64,000 nucleotides of DNA. Source: Stutzerimonas stutzeri (GTDB lineage Bacteria; Pseudomonadota; Gammaproteobacteria; Pseudomonadales; Pseudomonadaceae). A program made the translations under genes and the position numbers. Shown here in pieces: positions 9,823-21,728 of the stretch; the stretch's first letter is position 1, and every line of letters begins with the position of its first letter. The DNA is taken from positions 186,001 through 250,000 of the forward strand of contig NZ_JAMOIC010000007.1 in NCBI RefSeq assembly GCF_024448895.1, in the 5' to 3' direction. Below the pieces are notes generated by a model, which saw nothing but the letters and a program-made list of their open reading frames with translations, did not search any database and had not been told where the DNA came from.

Positions 9823-12318
9823 TTAGAGCGAACGCGCCACTTCGACCTTCTCGAACACTTCGATCTTGTCGCCAGCCTTGACGTCGTTATAACTCTTCAC
9901 CGCAATACCGCATTCCATGCCAGCCCGGACTTCGGCAACGTCATCCTTGAAGCGACGCAGAGATTCCAGCTCGCCTTCGAAAATGACCACGTCGTCGCGC
10001 AGGACACGAATCGGACGGTTGCGATGCACCATACCCTCGGTGACCATGCAGCCCGCCACAGCGCCGAACTTAGGCGAACGGAAGACGTCGCGCACTTCGG
10101 CGATGCCAAGGATGTTCTCGCGAACATCGCTGCCCAGCATGCCGGTCAGCGCTTTCTTGACGTCTTCGATGATGTCGTAAATCACGTTGTAGTAACGTAG
10201 ATCCAGACCTTCTTGCTCAACGATCTTGCGCGCACCAGCATCGGCACGGACGTTGAAGCCGAACAGCACGGCATTGGATGCCAGCGCCAGGTTTGCATCA
10301 CTCTCGGTGATACCACCAACACCACCACCGATCACGCGCACCTGGACTTCATCGTTACCCAGGCCGCCGAGCGACCCCTGCAACGCCTCGAGCGAACCGC
10401 GGACGTCGGATTTGAGGACAATATTGAGCGTCTTCTTTTCTTCCTGGCCCATGTTCTCGAAGATGTTTTCCAGCTTGCCGGCATGTGCACGGGCCAGTTT
10501 CACTTCGCGGAACTTGCCCTGACGGAACAGGGCCACTTCACGTGCCTTCTTCTCATCAGCCAAAACGCTGAGCTCGTCGCCCGCATCCGGCGTACCATCG
10601 AGACCGAGAATCTCGACAGGGATAGACGGCCCGGCTTCCTTGATCGACTTGCCATTCTCGTCAAGCATGGCGCGGATACGACCGTAATTGGAGCCGACCA
10701 ACACCATGTCGCCTTGACGCAAGGTGCCTTCCTGAACCAGGACCGTTGCAACCGGCCCACGTCCCTTGTCGAGACGCGATTCAACCACAACGCCGCGCCC
10801 TGGAGCGGACGGGGTTGCCTTGAGTTCGAGAACCTCAGCTTGCAGCAACACCGCTTCGAGCAGGTCGTCAACGCCGGTACCCATTTTCGCGGAAACCGAT
10901 ACGAACGGGGTGTCGCCGCCCCACTCTTCGGAGGTAACGCCGTGCGCTGATAGCTCGCTCCGGATCCGGTCCAGATCAGCCCCTGGCTTATCGATCTTGT
11001 TAACTGCAACGACCAGCGGGACACCTGCAGCGCTGGCGTGCTGCACAGCCTCAATGGTCTGCGGCATCACGCCATCGTCGGCCGCGACTACCAGGATGAC
11101 GATATCGGTAGCCTGAGCACCACGGGCACGCATTGCGGTAAACGCGGCGTGGCCAGGGGTGTCGAGGAAGGTGACCATGCCGCGATCCGTTTCCACATGG
11201 TAGGCACCGATGTGCTGCGTGATACCGCCCGCTTCGCCAGCAGCCACCTTGGCGCGACGAATGTAGTCGAGCAGCGACGTCTTACCGTGGTCGACGTGAC
11301 CCATAACGGTCACAACCGGAGCACGTGTAATCGCCTCACCTTCGAATTTCAACAGCTCAGCCAGCTGCTCTTCAAGCGCGTTGTCGCTGACCAGTTTGAC
11401 CTTGTGGCCGAGCTCTTCGGCGATCAGCTGGGCGGTTTCCTGATCAAGCACCTGATTGATGGTCACCGGGGTGCCCATCTTGAACATGAACTTGATCACT
11501 TCGGCCGCTTTAACCGACATTTGCTGAGCCAAATCGCCAACCGTGATGGTTTCACCGATGGCAACTTCACGAATGACCGGACCGGTCGGGCTCTGGAAGC
11601 CATGCGCGTTGCGCTTCTTCAGCTTCGATTTGCCACGCCCACCGCGACGGAAGCCGTCAGCGTCGTCTTCGCCGCTACGCGCAGTACGCGACAGCGGCGC
11701 CTTTGCTTTCAACGAAGGACGATGTTGAGCCTGCTTGCGATCACGACGTTCGTCGTCTTCACTACGGGCCTTGTCCGGACGACGTGGCTCATCCTTTTTG
11801 CGATCCTCAACAGGAGCAGTAGGCGTAACCGGTACGGACTCAGGCGCAACAGCTGCGACAGGCTCGGGAGAGGCGGCGGCTGGCGTTTCAGTCTTGGAAG
11901 ACTCAGCCTGACGGCGCGCTTCTTCCTCGGCCCGCTGCCGTGCTTCTTCTGTCGCCTTTTGACGAGCAGCTTCCTCGGCGGCGCGCTGTTCTTCCATCTC
12001 GCGCTGCTTCTCGGCTTCGATCTCATCAGGGCTGCGCTTGACGAAGGTCTTCTTCTTGCGCACTTCAACGCTGATGGTCTTGCTATTACCCACTTTCAAC
12101 TTGGTCGTGGTCTTGCGCTGCAAGGTGATCTTGCTTGGCTCGGCCACTTTGGCCCCATGGCTGCTCTTGAGGTGCGCCAACAGGGCTTGCTTCTCGTTAT
12201 CGGTCACTACTTGCTCGGCGCTGGTGTGCGACAGTCCTGCCTCACGCATCTGCTGTAGCAGTCGCTCGACCGGTGTGTCGACCACCTGGGCCAGTTCTTT
12301 CACCGTGACTTGCGTCAT
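9823..12318 (-). CDS. infB: Translation initiation factor IF-2
   Basis: An 831-residue protein, GTPase that brings fMet-tRNA to the 30S subunit. N-terminal IF2_N ([20 protein letters not shown]), then a long charged linker rich in R/E/A (about 90-240), a second IF2_N, and the G domain near residue 340 with [13 protein letters not shown] (G1), DTPGHAAF (G3) and NKIDKP (G4), then domains II to IV. The linker [20 protein letters not shown] is a predicted charged helix typical of gammaproteobacterial IF-2. It follows nusA by 28 bp in the same operon. Confidence 0.98.
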   Translation of the reverse strand: MTQVTVKELAQVVDTPVERLLQQMREAGLSHTSAEQVVTDNEKQALLAHLKSSHGAKVAEPSKITLQRKTTTKLKVGNSKTISVEVRKKKTFVKRSPDEIEAEKQREMEEQRAAEEAARQKATEEARQRAEEEARRQAESSKTETPAAASPEPVAAVAPESVPVTPTAPVEDRKKDEPRRPDKARSEDDERRDRKQAQHRPSLKAKAPLSRTARSGEDDADGFRRGGRGKSKLKKRNAHGFQSPTGPVIREVAIGETITVGDLAQQMSVKAAEVIKFMFKMGTPVTINQVLDQETAQLIAEELGHKVKLVSDNALEEQLAELLKFEGEAITRAPVVTVMGHVDHGKTSLLDYIRRAKVAAGEAGGITQHIGAYHVETDRGMVTFLDTPGHAAFTAMRARGAQATDIVILVVAADDGVMPQTIEAVQHASAAGVPLVVAVNKIDKPGADLDRIRSELSAHGVTSEEWGGDTPFVSVSAKMGTGVDDLLEAVLLQAEVLELKATPSAPGRGVVVESRLDKGRGPVATVLVQEGTLRQGDMVLVGSNYGRIRAMLDENGKSIKEAGPSIPVEILGLDGTPDAGDELSVLADEKKAREVALFRQGKFREVKLARAHAGKLENIFENMGQEEKKTLNIVLKSDVRGSLEALQGSLGGLGNDEVQVRVIGGGVGGITESDANLALASNAVLFGFNVRADAGARKIVEQEGLDLRYYNVIYDIIEDVKKALTGMLGSDVRENILGIAEVRDVFRSPKFGAVAGCMVTEGMVHRNRPIRVLRDDVVIFEGELESLRRFKDDVAEVRAGMECGIAVKSYNDVKAGDKIEVFEKVEVARSL

Positions 12319-12346
12319 GCATCTCTCTCCTCAGGCCGCTAATTAC

Positions 12347-13828
12347 TTACTCGAACCAATGGGCTCGGGCGGCCATGATCAGCTTGCCGGCACGCTCTTG
12401 ATCTATGCCGTCTATGTCGAGCAGGTCGTCAATCGACTGCTCGGCCAGGTCTTCGCGGGTGATAACACCTCGCATTGCCAACTCGACCGCCAGTTCCTTG
12501 TCCATGCCTTCCAACGCGAGCAAATCCTCGGCTGGCTGGGCGTCTGCCAATTTTTCTTCCGTTGCGATCGCTTTAGTCAGCAGGCGATCTTTAGCGCGGG
12601 TTCTCAGCTCATTGACGATGTCTTCGTCGAAGCCTTCAATGCCGAGCATTTCCTCCATTGGGACGTAGGCGATCTCTTCGAGCGAAGTGAAACCTTCCTC
12701 GACCAGTACTTGTGCCAGCTCTTCATCGACATCCAGCTCTTCGATGAAATTGCGCAGGATGTCGCCTGTTTCTTCCTGTTGCTTACTCTGTATATCCGCT
12801 TCGGTCATCACATTCAGCGTCCAGCCAGTCAACTGGCTGGCGAGGCGAACATTCTGGCCACCACGGCCGATGGCCTGAGCCAGATTGTCTTCGCCTACCG
12901 CGATATCCATCGCATGGGCGTCTTCATCAACGATAATCGCGGCTACTTCTGCCGGGGCCATAGCGTTAATAACGAACTGTGCCGGATTCTCGTCCCAGAG
13001 CACGATATCCACACGCTCACCACCGATTTCGCCAGACACAGCTTGCACTCGCGAGCCGCGCATACCAATGCAGGCGCCTTGCGGGTCGATGCGCTTATCT
13101 TTCGAGCGAACAGCAATCTTGGCCCTGGAGCCTGGATCACGTGAAGCAGCCATCACTTCAATCAGGCCCTCGGCAATTTCCGGCACTTCGATCCGGAAAA
13201 GCTCAATAAGCATCTGCGGCGCTGTACGCGAAAGGATCAGCTGCGGACCGCGATTCTCGGTGCGAATCTCCTTGAGCAGCGCACGCACTCGGGCGCCCAC
13301 ACGGAAGGTCTCGCGCGCAATGATATCTTCTCGGGCCAACAGTGCTTCGGCGTTGTTACCCAGATCAACGATCACGCTGTCACGGGTCACTTTCTTCACT
13401 GTGCCGGAGATGATTTCACCGAGCCGGTCCCGGTAAGCCTCGACGACCTGAGCGCGCTCGGCCTCGCGGACTTTCTGCACGATGACCTGCTTGGCAGTCT
13501 GAGCAGCAATTCGGCCGAACTCGATGGAGTCGATCTTTTCTTCCAGCACGTCACCAACCTTGGCATCGGCTTCTTGAGCCTGCTTCATGTCGGTGGTCAG
13601 TTGATGTGCCGGATCGTCGAAATCCTCTTCCTCAACCACAGTCCAGCGGCGGAAGGTTTCGTAGCTACCGTTCTGCCGATTGATCTCAACCCGCAAGTCC
13701 ACTTCGTCTTCGAAGCGCTTCTTGGTAGCAGTGGCAAGAGCCAGCTCCAATGCTTCAAAGATCACACTGGCCGGTACGCCTTTTTCGTTGGATACCGACT
13801 CCACAACCAGCAGTACTTCTTTGCTCAT
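12347..13828 (-). CDS. nusA: Transcription termination/antitermination factor NusA
   Basis: A 493-residue protein. It binds RNA polymerase and modulates pausing, termination and antitermination. N-terminal domain ([17 protein letters not shown]), S1 domain around 135-200, KH1 and KH2 with GPQLILSRT and [12 protein letters not shown], and two acidic C-terminal repeats ([16 protein letters not shown] and [15 protein letters not shown] regions), as in E. coli. Part of the rimP-nusA-infB operon, whose products act in early gene expression. Confidence 0.98.
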   Translation of the reverse strand: MSKEVLLVVESVSNEKGVPASVIFEALELALATATKKRFEDEVDLRVEINRQNGSYETFRRWTVVEEEDFDDPAHQLTTDMKQAQEADAKVGDVLEEKIDSIEFGRIAAQTAKQVIVQKVREAERAQVVEAYRDRLGEIISGTVKKVTRDSVIVDLGNNAEALLAREDIIARETFRVGARVRALLKEIRTENRGPQLILSRTAPQMLIELFRIEVPEIAEGLIEVMAASRDPGSRAKIAVRSKDKRIDPQGACIGMRGSRVQAVSGEIGGERVDIVLWDENPAQFVINAMAPAEVAAIIVDEDAHAMDIAVGEDNLAQAIGRGGQNVRLASQLTGWTLNVMTEADIQSKQQEETGDILRNFIEELDVDEELAQVLVEEGFTSLEEIAYVPMEEMLGIEGFDEDIVNELRTRAKDRLLTKAIATEEKLADAQPAEDLLALEGMDKELAVELAMRGVITREDLAEQSIDDLLDIDGIDQERAGKLIMAARAHWFE

Positions 13829-13876
13829 CGTACGCCTCGCCTATCGCAATCCATTGGGGTCCGCGGGATCCGCGAT

Positions 13877-14335
13877 TCACTCAAAACGGGGAATTATGTT
13901 GGTCTTGTCGATCATATCGATCGGCAACAGATATTCGTGATCGTCGACCAGCACCACCACATCCTGCTCCTCGATCCCGCGCAAAAGACCCTGGAAATTG
14001 CGCCGACCATCGAAGGGCGAGCGCAGCTTTATTTTGACTTGTTCACCAACGTTTGCCGCGTACTGCTCAAGCGTGAACAGCGGCCGATCCATTCCAGGAG
14101 AAGACACTTCAAGCGTGTAATCAGAGCTGATCGGATCTTCGACGTCGAGAATGCCGCTGAGTTGACGACTGACCTTTTCGCAGTCATCGACCAGTATCCC
14201 GTCAGGATGATCGATATAGACGCGTAATAGAGAATGCCGACCTTGTGAAATGAATTCGATGCCCCAGCATTGGTAGCCAAGAGCCTCGACTACTGGGGCC
14301 AACAAGGCCTGCAACTGTTCTAGCTTGCTCGACAT
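13877..14335 (-). CDS. rimP: Ribosome maturation factor RimP
   Basis: A 152-residue protein that assists 30S subunit maturation. Landmarks: [42 protein letters not shown] and [10 protein letters not shown], with a C-terminal SH3-like domain. I took the ATG at 14335 (MSSKLEQLQ) because upstream codons show no family similarity and the length then matches. It is the first protein gene after the tRNA-fMet gene, as metY precedes rimP in enterics. Confidence 0.96.
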   Translation of the reverse strand: MSSKLEQLQALLAPVVEALGYQCWGIEFISQGRHSLLRVYIDHPDGILVDDCEKVSRQLSGILDVEDPISSDYTLEVSSPGMDRPLFTLEQYAANVGEQVKIKLRSPFDGRRNFQGLLRGIEEQDVVVLVDDHEYLLPIDMIDKTNIIPRFE

Positions 14336-14432
14336 CGAAGTCCCTCGTGCATGCCGTACAAATGAAAAATGGGCGAAACGCCCATCCATGATGGTCGCCT
14401 GTGAATGCCGGCGACCTGGCTTGAAGCTAATA

Positions 14433-14456
14433 AAAAGCCCCTCGACAGGGGCTTTT
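14433..14456 (-). terminator. Terminator between tRNA-fMet and rimP
   Basis: AAAAGCCCCT CGAC AGGGGCTTTT, a near-perfect stem with a T-run (minus strand TTTTTA) just 3' of the tRNA. It can release tRNA-fMet transcripts; readthrough would feed rimP-nusA-infB. Confidence 0.85.
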
Positions 14457-14463
14457 CATCAAC

Positions 14464-14540
<77 letters not shown>

Positions 14541-14593
14541 TCAAACTGGGCACGAATTATACGACCGCACCTAAACCAGGTCAACCCAAACCC

Positions 14594-14622
14594 TAAAAAC
14601 AAGAAAGCCCGCATATGCGGGC
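14594..14622 (-). terminator. Terminator after tRNA-Leu
   Basis: GCCCGCAT ATGCGGGC perfect palindrome followed on the minus strand by TTTCTTGTTTTT, immediately downstream of tRNA-Leu; it separates it from tRNA-fMet. Confidence 0.85.
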
Positions 14623-14631
14623 CTGCTTGTT

Positions 14632-14717
14632 TGGTACCGAGGAGGGGACTCGAACCCCTACAGCCTATGGCCACTACCACCTCAAGGTAGCGTGTCTACC
14701 AATTCCACCACCTCGGC
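14632..14717 (-). tRNA. tRNA-Leu (GAG)
   Basis: An 86-nt class II tRNA with a long variable arm and encoded ACCA end. The anticodon arm CTACC TTGAGGT GGTAG gives anticodon GAG, reading CUC/CUU. It lies 9 bp from the secG stop, as in many pseudomonads. Confidence 0.96.
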
Positions 14718-14726
14718 AAAAACCTT

Positions 14727-15110
14727 TTACTGCTGCCCTTCTACCTCCGGGACTTCATCTGCAGCCGCACCAGAAGGAGCGGACTCCAGAACCGGTACAT
14801 CCTCAACAGCTGGCTTGGCAGCCGGCACTTCCAGCACCGCCGGATTAGGCAGGCCTGCTTCTGACATCTGATCCGCCTGACGGGTTGCGAAAAAAGCAAG
14901 CCCCAAACTTGTCACGAAAAAAACGCCGGCAAGTATAGCAGTAAAGCGACTGAGAAAGGTAGAAGAACCTTGGCTTCCAAATACGGTCGCCGAAGCACCG
15001 GACCCAAAGGATGCACCCGCATCCGCTCCTTTCCCCTGCTGCAGCAACACCAGCACAACCACACCAATGGCAACCAGCAGATGCACCACAATCACAACAG
15101 TCTGCAACAT
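14727..15110 (-). CDS. secG: Preprotein translocase subunit SecG
   Basis: A 127-residue inner-membrane protein, part of SecYEG. Two transmembrane helices (about 3-23 and 55-75) flank the conserved [19 protein letters not shown] loop. The C-terminal tail (about 85-127) is Ala/Pro/Glu-rich and longer than in E. coli. Start at 15110 ([12 protein letters not shown]); the upstream in-frame ATG lies in the tpiA coding end. It follows tpiA by 4 bp. Confidence 0.96.
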   Translation of the reverse strand: MLQTVVIVVHLLVAIGVVVLVLLQQGKGADAGASFGSGASATVFGSQGSSTFLSRFTAILAGVFFVTSLGLAFFATRQADQMSEAGLPNPAVLEVPAAKPAVEDVPVLESAPSGAAADEVPEVEGQQ

Positions 15111-15114
15111 CTGA

Positions 15115-15870
15115 TCAGTTCCCTGCGGCGCGACAAATCGCACCGAAATCATTCGCTTTCAGAGAGGCACCACCGATAAGCCCCCCATCGATATCAGCCA
15201 TTCCGAACAACTCCGCGGCATTCTCCGCTTTAACGCTACCCCCGTAGAGGAGACGAATGCCGTCGGCAATCCGCTGATCCTCGCGAGCTAGCTGAGCCCG
15301 AATAGCTGCATGCACTTCCTGGGCTTGCTGTGGAGTTGCCGTAAGGCCGGAGCCAATGGCCCAGACCGGCTCATATGCCACAACCGCATTCTCGAAAGCT
15401 TCAATGCCCGCATCAGCCAATACATGAGCAAGCTGACGCTCCACGACATCTACAGTCTGCCCGGCTTCGCGCTGCTCAAGCGTCTCACCGACACACAGCA
15501 CCGGAGTGATTCCGCATTCCAATGCTGCCATAAACTTCTTGCTTACCATCTCGTCACTATCGCCCAACACTAGGCGACGCTCAGAGTGCCCCACCAAGAC
15601 CCATTCACAACCAGCATCAGCCAATTGAGAAACAGACTCTTCACCTGTAAGCGCGCCGAACCCAACGTCCGTCGCACAATCCTGAGCGCCAACACCAATC
15701 GAAGTGTTAGTAAGCCCATCGACCACTTGCATCACGTGAAGAGAGGAAGGAAATACCACAACCTCAACTTCTGCAGGGAAAGCTTGCAAGCGAAGTGACT
15801 CGGTCAGCTCTGCGACGCTGGCGCGGGTACCGTTCATCTTCCAGTTACCAGCTACCAGTGGGCGACGCAT
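15115..15870 (-). CDS. tpiA: Triosephosphate isomerase
   Basis: A 251-residue TIM-barrel enzyme interconverting DHAP and glyceraldehyde-3-phosphate. Active-site landmarks are GNWKMNG (Lys), VGHSERR (His) and [12 protein letters not shown] (Glu), with the phosphate-binding YGGSVK near the end. Located between glmM and secG, the standard pseudomonad arrangement. Confidence 0.98.
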   Translation of the reverse strand: MRRPLVAGNWKMNGTRASVAELTESLRLQAFPAEVEVVVFPSSLHVMQVVDGLTNTSIGVGAQDCATDVGFGALTGEESVSQLADAGCEWVLVGHSERRLVLGDSDEMVSKKFMAALECGITPVLCVGETLEQREAGQTVDVVERQLAHVLADAGIEAFENAVVAYEPVWAIGSGLTATPQQAQEVHAAIRAQLAREDQRIADGIRLLYGGSVKAENAAELFGMADIDGGLIGGASLKANDFGAICRAAGN

Positions 15871-15936
15871 GTCTTACCTCGTCGGTCAAAGTGGGCGCAG
15901 ATGGTACTCAACGAAAACACCTCTGGCAAGCGGCAA

Positions 15937-17274
15937 TCACGCACAAACTTCAGTAACCGCATTCGCCAGCTCTTCAGCGTACAAACGAACCTGCTTTTCA
16001 TCATCGCCTTCGACCATTACCCGCACCAACGGCTCGGTGCCAGACTTGCGCAGCAACACCCGCCCGCGCCCCGCCATCCGCTCAGTGACACTGTCGCTAA
16101 CTGCTTGCACCTGAGCATGAGTGATCGGGTCCTGATTGCCGCTATAGCGCACATTGATCAGAACCTGGGGGCATTTCTTCCACGCTAGACGCTCATGTGC
16201 AAGGTTCTGGCCCCGACGCTTCAATGCCAGGACAACCTGCAACGCCGCAATTATTGCATCGCCAGTAGAAACATGCTGTGCGCAGACTATATGCCCGGAA
16301 TTTTCCCCCCCGAGCACCCAATCTCGCTCAAGCATCTCGGCCATCACGTAACGATCGCCCACCTTGGCGCGCACGAAGGGTATGTCCCGCGCCTGAAGCG
16401 CGAGCTCCAGCCCAAGATTGCTCATCAGGGTACCGACAACGCCCCCCTCCAAGCGATCCCGATCCTGCAGATCCGTCGCTATGATGTAGAGCAACTCATC
16501 GCCATCGACCTGAGCACCAGTGTGATCAACCATCATTACCCGGTCGCCGTCACCGTCGAACGCGATGCCAAGATCAGCTCCATGATCGACGACTGCTTTC
16601 TGAAGCTGCGCGACGTGAGTGGAACCGACGTCGGCATTGATATTCAAGCCATCGGGCTGCGCCCCGATAACCACGACGTCCGCACCTAGCTCTCGAAAAA
16701 CGCTCGGAGCCACCTTGTAAGTGGCGCCATGGGCGCAGTCAAGAACGATTTTCATGCCCGAAAAGTCGGTACTGGTCGGCACGCTGCTCTTACAGAACTC
16801 AATGTAACGACCAGCAGCATCATTGATTCGTGAAGCCTTACCAAGCTGGGAGGAGTCGACCACGGTCATAGGGGCATCGAGCAGCTCCTCGATCATTAAC
16901 TCAACCTCATCGGGCAACTTGGTTCCTCGGCCAGAAAAGAACTTGATGCCGTTGTCGTGATGAGGGTTATGAGAAGCGCTTATGACGATCCCTGCCTCTG
17001 CATGGAAAGTCCGGGTCAAGTAGGCAACTGCCGGCGTGGGCATAGGACCCAGGAGCAACACATCCGCGCCCGCAGCCGAAAGGCCCGCCTGCAGGGCGGA
17101 TTCGAACATATAGCCCGAGATACGGGTGTCCTTGCCGATAAGGATCCGGCACTTACCATGCTTTCGAAATGCCATGCCTGCTGCCCAACCTAACTTGAGC
17201 ATGAACTCCGGCGTAATTGGGAACTGGCCGACATGACCCCGGATGCCATCCGTACCGAAATATTTTCTACCCAT
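15937..17274 (-). CDS. glmM: Phosphoglucosamine mutase
   Basis: A 445-residue protein converting glucosamine-6-P to glucosamine-1-P for UDP-GlcNAc synthesis. N-terminal [10 protein letters not shown], active phosphoserine loop [14 protein letters not shown], Mg-binding DGDGDRV, sugar-specificity GGENSGH and C-terminal phosphate site [11 protein letters not shown] are all present. The ATG at 17274 gives the usual length; the upstream ATG overlaps folP. It follows folP by 7 bp. Confidence 0.98.
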   Translation of the reverse strand: MGRKYFGTDGIRGHVGQFPITPEFMLKLGWAAGMAFRKHGKCRILIGKDTRISGYMFESALQAGLSAAGADVLLLGPMPTPAVAYLTRTFHAEAGIVISASHNPHHDNGIKFFSGRGTKLPDEVELMIEELLDAPMTVVDSSQLGKASRINDAAGRYIEFCKSSVPTSTDFSGMKIVLDCAHGATYKVAPSVFRELGADVVVIGAQPDGLNINADVGSTHVAQLQKAVVDHGADLGIAFDGDGDRVMMVDHTGAQVDGDELLYIIATDLQDRDRLEGGVVGTLMSNLGLELALQARDIPFVRAKVGDRYVMAEMLERDWVLGGENSGHIVCAQHVSTGDAIIAALQVVLALKRRGQNLAHERLAWKKCPQVLINVRYSGNQDPITHAQVQAVSDSVTERMAGRGRVLLRKSGTEPLVRVMVEGDDEKQVRLYAEELANAVTEVCA

Positions 17275-17281
17275 GAAATCC

Positions 17282-18133
17282 CTATTCGGCCGCTTCAACT
17301 GCGGCAATCATTCGAACCACATCAACCGTTTCGGCCACGTCGTGCACTCTGAGAACGGACGCGCCCTTGGCGACAGCCAAGGCTGCCAGCGCGAGACTTC
17401 CGTTGAGACGATCGGCAACGTCGCGCTGCAATGTCTGGCCAATCATACTCTTGCGAGACACACCAACAAGCAACGGTCGGCCGAAAGCGTGGAGCCGCTC
17501 CATGTGCTTAAAAAGACTCAGATTGTGCGACAGAGTCTTGGCAAACCCGAATCCCGGATCAAGCATGAGCCGATCTCTCGGGATGCCAGCGGCAGCACAT
17601 GCATCCATCCTGTTGCGCAGGAAGCTCACGACATCGCTCGTGACGTTTTCATACCGTGGATTGTCCTGCATGTCACCAGGCTCGCCGAGCATATGCATCA
17701 AACACACCGGGAGACCCGAGGCGAGAGCCGCATCCAGAGCACCATCCCGACAAAGCGATCTTACGTCATTGATCAAGCCAGCCCCGAGACGCGCGGCCTC
17801 GCGCATCACCGCCGGTGTCGATGTATCAATGGAGATGATCACATCCAGCTCCCGAGCGATCGCTTCGACAACTGGCGCAACACGCTCCAATTCTTCTACC
17901 GGGGCGATCGGCCGAGCTCCGGGGCGAGTTGACTCCCCACCGATGTCAACAAGTGTAGCTCCAGCCTTGACCATGGATTCAGCGTGACGCAACGCCACGT
18001 CAATATCGACAAAGCGCCCACCGTCAGAGAACGAGTCAGGGGTGACATTCAGAATACCCATCACATGTGGGCGTGATAAATCAAGAACCCGGCTGCCACA
18101 AGGCAGCCGGGTCGGGTGCAACGTTCCAGTCAT
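17282..18133 (-). CDS. folP: Dihydropteroate synthase
   Basis: A 283-residue TIM-barrel enzyme joining p-aminobenzoate to dihydropterin pyrophosphate, the sulfonamide target. Signature 1 is [14 protein letters not shown], signature 2 is [11 protein letters not shown], and SRKSMIG and LRVHDV are the later pterin/phosphate-binding blocks. Sits between ftsH and glmM, the same order as in E. coli and Pseudomonas. Confidence 0.97.
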   Translation of the reverse strand: MTGTLHPTRLPCGSRVLDLSRPHVMGILNVTPDSFSDGGRFVDIDVALRHAESMVKAGATLVDIGGESTRPGARPIAPVEELERVAPVVEAIARELDVIISIDTSTPAVMREAARLGAGLINDVRSLCRDGALDAALASGLPVCLMHMLGEPGDMQDNPRYENVTSDVVSFLRNRMDACAAAGIPRDRLMLDPGFGFAKTLSHNLSLFKHMERLHAFGRPLLVGVSRKSMIGQTLQRDVADRLNGSLALAALAVAKGASVLRVHDVAETVDVVRMIAAVEAAE

Positions 18134-18149
18134 CTACTGCGGCCTTAGC

Positions 18150-20060
18150 TCAATGCTCGCCAGCGGGGCCGCCGATGGGTGTCTGAGGGCGACCGCCTTC
18201 AGGCTGGACGGGGGTGCCGGTCGGTCCGGAACCGTCCTGCCAATCCCTCGGCTCGCGGGGGGTGCGACCTGCCATGATGTCATCGATCTGATCGGCATCA
18301 ATGGTTTCATACTTCATCAATGTCTCAGCCATGACGTCTAGCTTATCTCGGTTATCTGCCAGGATCTGCTTGGCAGTGCCATAACACTGGTCAATGATGC
18401 TGCGCACTTCCTGATCGATGAGCTTTGCAGTATCACCGGACACGTTAGCGTGCTGGCTACCGGCACTGCGCCCGAGGAAGACCTCACCTTCTTCCTCTGC
18501 GTACATCAGCGGACCGAGCTTCTCGGACAAGCCCCATTTGGTCACCATGTTCCGAGCCAACTGAGTAGCGCGCATGATGTCGTTGGAGGCCCCAGTGGTA
18601 ACCCCTTCGAAACCTAGTGTCATCTCCTCAGCAATCCGCCCGCCAAACAGTGAGCAGATCTGACTGATCAACGCACGTTTGGAAAGACTGTAGCGATCTT
18701 CCTCTGGGAGGAACATCGTGACACCTAGAGCCCTGCCACGCGGAATGATCGAGACCTTGTAAACAGGATCATGCTCAGGGACAACACGCCCCACGATTGC
18801 ATGCCCGGCTTCGTGATATGCGGTGTTGAGACGCTCCTTGTCGGACATGACCATCGACTTGCGCTCCGCGCCCATCATGATCTTGTCCTTCGCCAGCTCA
18901 AACTCCTTCATTTCGACCACACGCTTACCAGCGCGGGCGGCGAACAGGGAGGCTTCGTTGACAAGATTCGCAAGGTCGGCGCCCGAAAATCCAGGCGTAC
19001 CACGAGCAATGAGTGCGGGCTCAACCGTGTCACCAAGCGGAACCTTACGCATGTGAACCTTGAGGATCTGCTCCCGCCCGCGAATGTCTGGCAGACCGAC
19101 CACGACCTGACGGTCGAAGCGGCCCGGGCGCAATAGCGCAGGATCCAGCACATCCGGGCGGTTAGTGGCGGCAATCACGATGATGCCATCGTTCATCTCA
19201 AAACCGTCCATCTCGACCAGCAGCTGGTTCAGCGTCTGCTCGCGCTCATCATGGCCACCACCAAGACCCGCACCACGATGACGACCCACTGCGTCAATCT
19301 CGTCGATGAAGATAATGCAGGGCGCGTGCTTCTTGGCCTGTTCAAACATGTCGCGAACACGACTTGCACCAACACCCACGAACATTTCAACGAAATCTGA
19401 ACCGGAAATAGTGAAGAAGGGGACTTTGGCCTCGCCAGCAACCGCCTTGGCCAACAAGGTTTTACCGGTACCCGGGGAGCCAACCATCAACACGCCACGC
19501 GGAATACGGCCACCCAGACGCTGAAACTTGCCTGGATCGCGAAGGAACTCTACCAGCTCCGTAACTTCTTCCTTTGCCTCGTCACAACCGGCTACGTCAG
19601 CGAAAGTAGTCTTGACCTGGTCTTCGGAAAGCAGTCGCGCCTTGCTTTTACCAAAGCTCATCGGCCCGCCCTTGCCTCCGGCGCCACCTTGCATCTGACG
19701 CATGAAGAACATGAAGACCGCAATGATCACCAGAATCGGGAAGCTGGCAACCAGGAGCTGAGTCCAGATGCTCTGCTGCTCAGGCTGTTTCCCTTCGATC
19801 ACCACATTGTTATTGATCAGGTCGCCTATCAAGCCGTTGTCCTGGATAGCCGGACGAATCGTCTTGAAGCCCTCCCCATCACTCCGCTTACCGGTGATGA
19901 CGAACCCATCGACGGTCACGCGCTCGACGCGACCCTCTTTGACCTGCTCGATGAAATCCGAGTAGTTGAGCGTTTGCGGCTCTGTCGGGCTGGAAAAGTT
20001 GTTCATCACCGTCACCAGGACAGCGGCAATGATCAACCAAAGGATCAGGTTTTTTGCCAT
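18150..20060 (-). CDS. ftsH: ATP-dependent zinc metalloprotease FtsH
   Basis: A 636-residue inner-membrane AAA+ protease that removes unassembled membrane proteins and regulators such as LpxC and sigma-32. Transmembrane segments at about 4-21 and 101-120 flank a periplasmic domain. Walker A GSPGTGKT is at 194-201, Walker B is IIFIDEID, then the SRH region, and the zinc site is HEAGH. The C-terminal tail is Gly/Pro-rich. The ATG at 20060 gives standard length. First gene of ftsH-folP-glmM. Confidence 0.98.
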   Translation of the reverse strand: MAKNLILWLIIAAVLVTVMNNFSSPTEPQTLNYSDFIEQVKEGRVERVTVDGFVITGKRSDGEGFKTIRPAIQDNGLIGDLINNNVVIEGKQPEQQSIWTQLLVASFPILVIIAVFMFFMRQMQGGAGGKGGPMSFGKSKARLLSEDQVKTTFADVAGCDEAKEEVTELVEFLRDPGKFQRLGGRIPRGVLMVGSPGTGKTLLAKAVAGEAKVPFFTISGSDFVEMFVGVGASRVRDMFEQAKKHAPCIIFIDEIDAVGRHRGAGLGGGHDEREQTLNQLLVEMDGFEMNDGIIVIAATNRPDVLDPALLRPGRFDRQVVVGLPDIRGREQILKVHMRKVPLGDTVEPALIARGTPGFSGADLANLVNEASLFAARAGKRVVEMKEFELAKDKIMMGAERKSMVMSDKERLNTAYHEAGHAIVGRVVPEHDPVYKVSIIPRGRALGVTMFLPEEDRYSLSKRALISQICSLFGGRIAEEMTLGFEGVTTGASNDIMRATQLARNMVTKWGLSEKLGPLMYAEEEGEVFLGRSAGSQHANVSGDTAKLIDQEVRSIIDQCYGTAKQILADNRDKLDVMAETLMKYETIDADQIDDIMAGRTPREPRDWQDGSGPTGTPVQPEGGRPQTPIGGPAGEH

Positions 20061-20250
20061 GTCGTTCAATTCACTACCCTCTAGAGCAGGCGCGTAGTCG
20101 GGAGCCTGCATGACGGCCGATGGTTCGCTCTCGGCCTAACTTACTACACAACGTCGCTAAACGCGCAGCTTGGTCTGTAACCCGATATGAAACATCCTAG
20201 ACCGTAAAATCGACGGCGGTACCGGTCGGCCCGTATAAATCACATGCCCG

Positions 20251-20901
20251 TTAAGACCGCGGAAGATGCATCTCGTTGCCATCACCTTTATAGCCACGCG
20301 CTAACAAGTACTGTTCACGCGAGCGATCTCTCGAGGACAAGGGCTTTCGCATCTGCACCTTGTCGAAATTCTGCCGTACATCCTTCAGGTACGCATCAAA
20401 GCCGTCACCCTGGAATATCTTGATCAGAAAGTCGCCACCCGGTCGTAATACGCGCATTGCCAGATCCAGAGCCAACTCGCACAGAAACATCGCACGCGCT
20501 TGGTCAGCAACCTTCACCCCACTCATATTGGGGGCCATATCGGAAATCACAAGGTCCACCTGCGTATCGCCGATTGCATTGAGAATTTCGGCAAATACCT
20601 CGTCTTCCGTGAAATCTCCTAGAACGAAGGTCACATCAGCAATGCTGTCCATCGGCAGAATGTCAGACGCGATAAGGCGCCCACGATCACCAATGACACG
20701 ACTAGTAACCTGCGACCATCCACCGGGGGCGGCCCCGAGATCAACAACGGTCATACCGGGACGGAGGATCCGATCCTTCTCCTGAATTTCAAGCAGCTTG
20801 TAGCTTGCCCGGGATCGATAGCCGTCGCGCTGCGCCATCTTCACGTACGGATCGTCGAAATGTTCTTTCAGCCAACGCGGGCTGGTCTTGGAGCGTGCCA
20901 A
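20251..20901 (-). CDS. rlmE: 23S rRNA (uridine-2552-2'-O)-methyltransferase
   Basis: A 216-residue SAM methyltransferase (RrmJ/FtsJ) acting on the 50S A-loop. SAM site [14 protein letters not shown], catalytic Lys in [10 protein letters not shown], Asp in SDMAPNMSG, Lys in LIKIFQG. The start is a TTG at 20901 with GAGG eight bases upstream; no ATG fits. It is divergent from yhbY, and lies upstream of ftsH with a 190-bp gap, unlike tight coupling in E. coli. Confidence 0.96.
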   Translation of the reverse strand: MARSKTSPRWLKEHFDDPYVKMAQRDGYRSRASYKLLEIQEKDRILRPGMTVVDLGAAPGGWSQVTSRVIGDRGRLIASDILPMDSIADVTFVLGDFTEDEVFAEILNAIGDTQVDLVISDMAPNMSGVKVADQARAMFLCELALDLAMRVLRPGGDFLIKIFQGDGFDAYLKDVRQNFDKVQMRKPLSSRDRSREQYLLARGYKGDGNEMHLPRS

Positions 20902-20982
20902 GCTGATACCTCATCTGTGCGGCTCAGGGCGTGTCAGTTACACTAGCCGACGTTTTCAGGGTTCTGACGCAAGGGTCGAATT

Positions 20983-21294
20983 ATGCCGCTCACAAACGAG
21001 CAGAAGAAACAGTACAAATCCATCGGCCATCATTTGAAGCCGGTGTTGATCGTGTCGGAGAACGGCTTGACCGAAGGTGTCCAGGCAGAACTGGAGCGCG
21101 CCTTGAGCGACCATGAGTTGATCAAGGTCCAGCTTCGAATCACCGAACGTGACGATCGGCGAGCGTTAATGGAAGAGCTGTGCAAGATTGGAAGCTGCGA
21201 GCTGGTCCAGTCCATCGGCAAGATGGCGCTGATCTATCGTAAGAATTCGAAGGTCAACAAGCAGCTTTCCAACGTCCATCGCTTTCAGGCCTAA
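20983..21294 (+). CDS. yhbY: YhbY-type RNA-binding protein (CRS1_YhbY)
   Basis: A 103-residue protein with a single CRS1_YhbY (CRM) domain: LTNEQKKQYKSIGHHLKPV, then the GLTEGVQAELERALSDHELIKV block (abbreviated as landmarks) and the C-terminal GKMALIYRKNSK. In E. coli YhbY associates with pre-50S particles. Its divergence from rlmE, another 50S-maturation gene, is a conserved pairing. Confidence 0.95.
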   Translation: MPLTNEQKKQYKSIGHHLKPVLIVSENGLTEGVQAELERALSDHELIKVQLRITERDDRRALMEELCKIGSCELVQSIGKMALIYRKNSKVNKQLSNVHRFQA

Positions 21295-21316
21295 CCCCGC
21301 TGCAAAGCGGTTCCGG

Positions 21317-21718
21317 TCATGGCCGCTCCCTTCCAGGAGTGGCCTGCAGCACAAGAACCAGGCCGCACATGCCGATGACCAGATAACTGAACACCAGCCA
21401 GTATGGTGACTGAACTACCCCAGCACCCACCGCGAAATAACTTGCCGCAAGCAACAGTACCGTCAGCAGCAGCTGGCCGCGCAAGTCTTTCCAAAGGCTT
21501 TGCAAACCAGCGAGCTGAATCAGCACCACGGACTGCAGCACGACACAGAACGCCGCGAATCCCACCATTAACGGGCGAAGTGTGCTCCCAATTTCCTCGA
21601 TGAGCAGCGGCGCAAGGCCGATCTTACTGAGCGCCGGAAGCACGACGAACTGAAGCAGCCAAAGACCGCCGACCCAGAACGTCTGGGCCAGCTGCCAGCT
21701 TATCGTACCCGCGCGCAA
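21317..21718 (-). CDS. DUF4149 membrane protein
   Basis: About 133 residues, four predicted transmembrane helices starting in WQLAQTFWVGGLWLLQFVV. No ATG lies near the conserved N-terminus; I propose the TTG at 21718, 11 bp after the greA stop, so the start is uncertain (a longer frame would overlap greA). DUF4149 proteins are small integral membrane proteins of unknown function often found beside greA in pseudomonads. It faces yhbY. Confidence 0.75.
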   Translation of the reverse strand: MRAGTISWQLAQTFWVGGLWLLQFVVLPALSKIGLAPLLIEEIGSTLRPLMVGFAAFCVVLQSVVLIQLAGLQSLWKDLRGQLLLTVLLLAASYFAVGAGVVQSPYWLVFSYLVIGMCGLVLVLQATPGRERP

Positions 21719-21728
21719 CGGCTGACGC

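Noticed and set aside
11038-12258. A 406-codon frame opposite infB
   Set aside because: Fully antisense to infB, with composition of a reversed high-GC gene and no recognisable domain.
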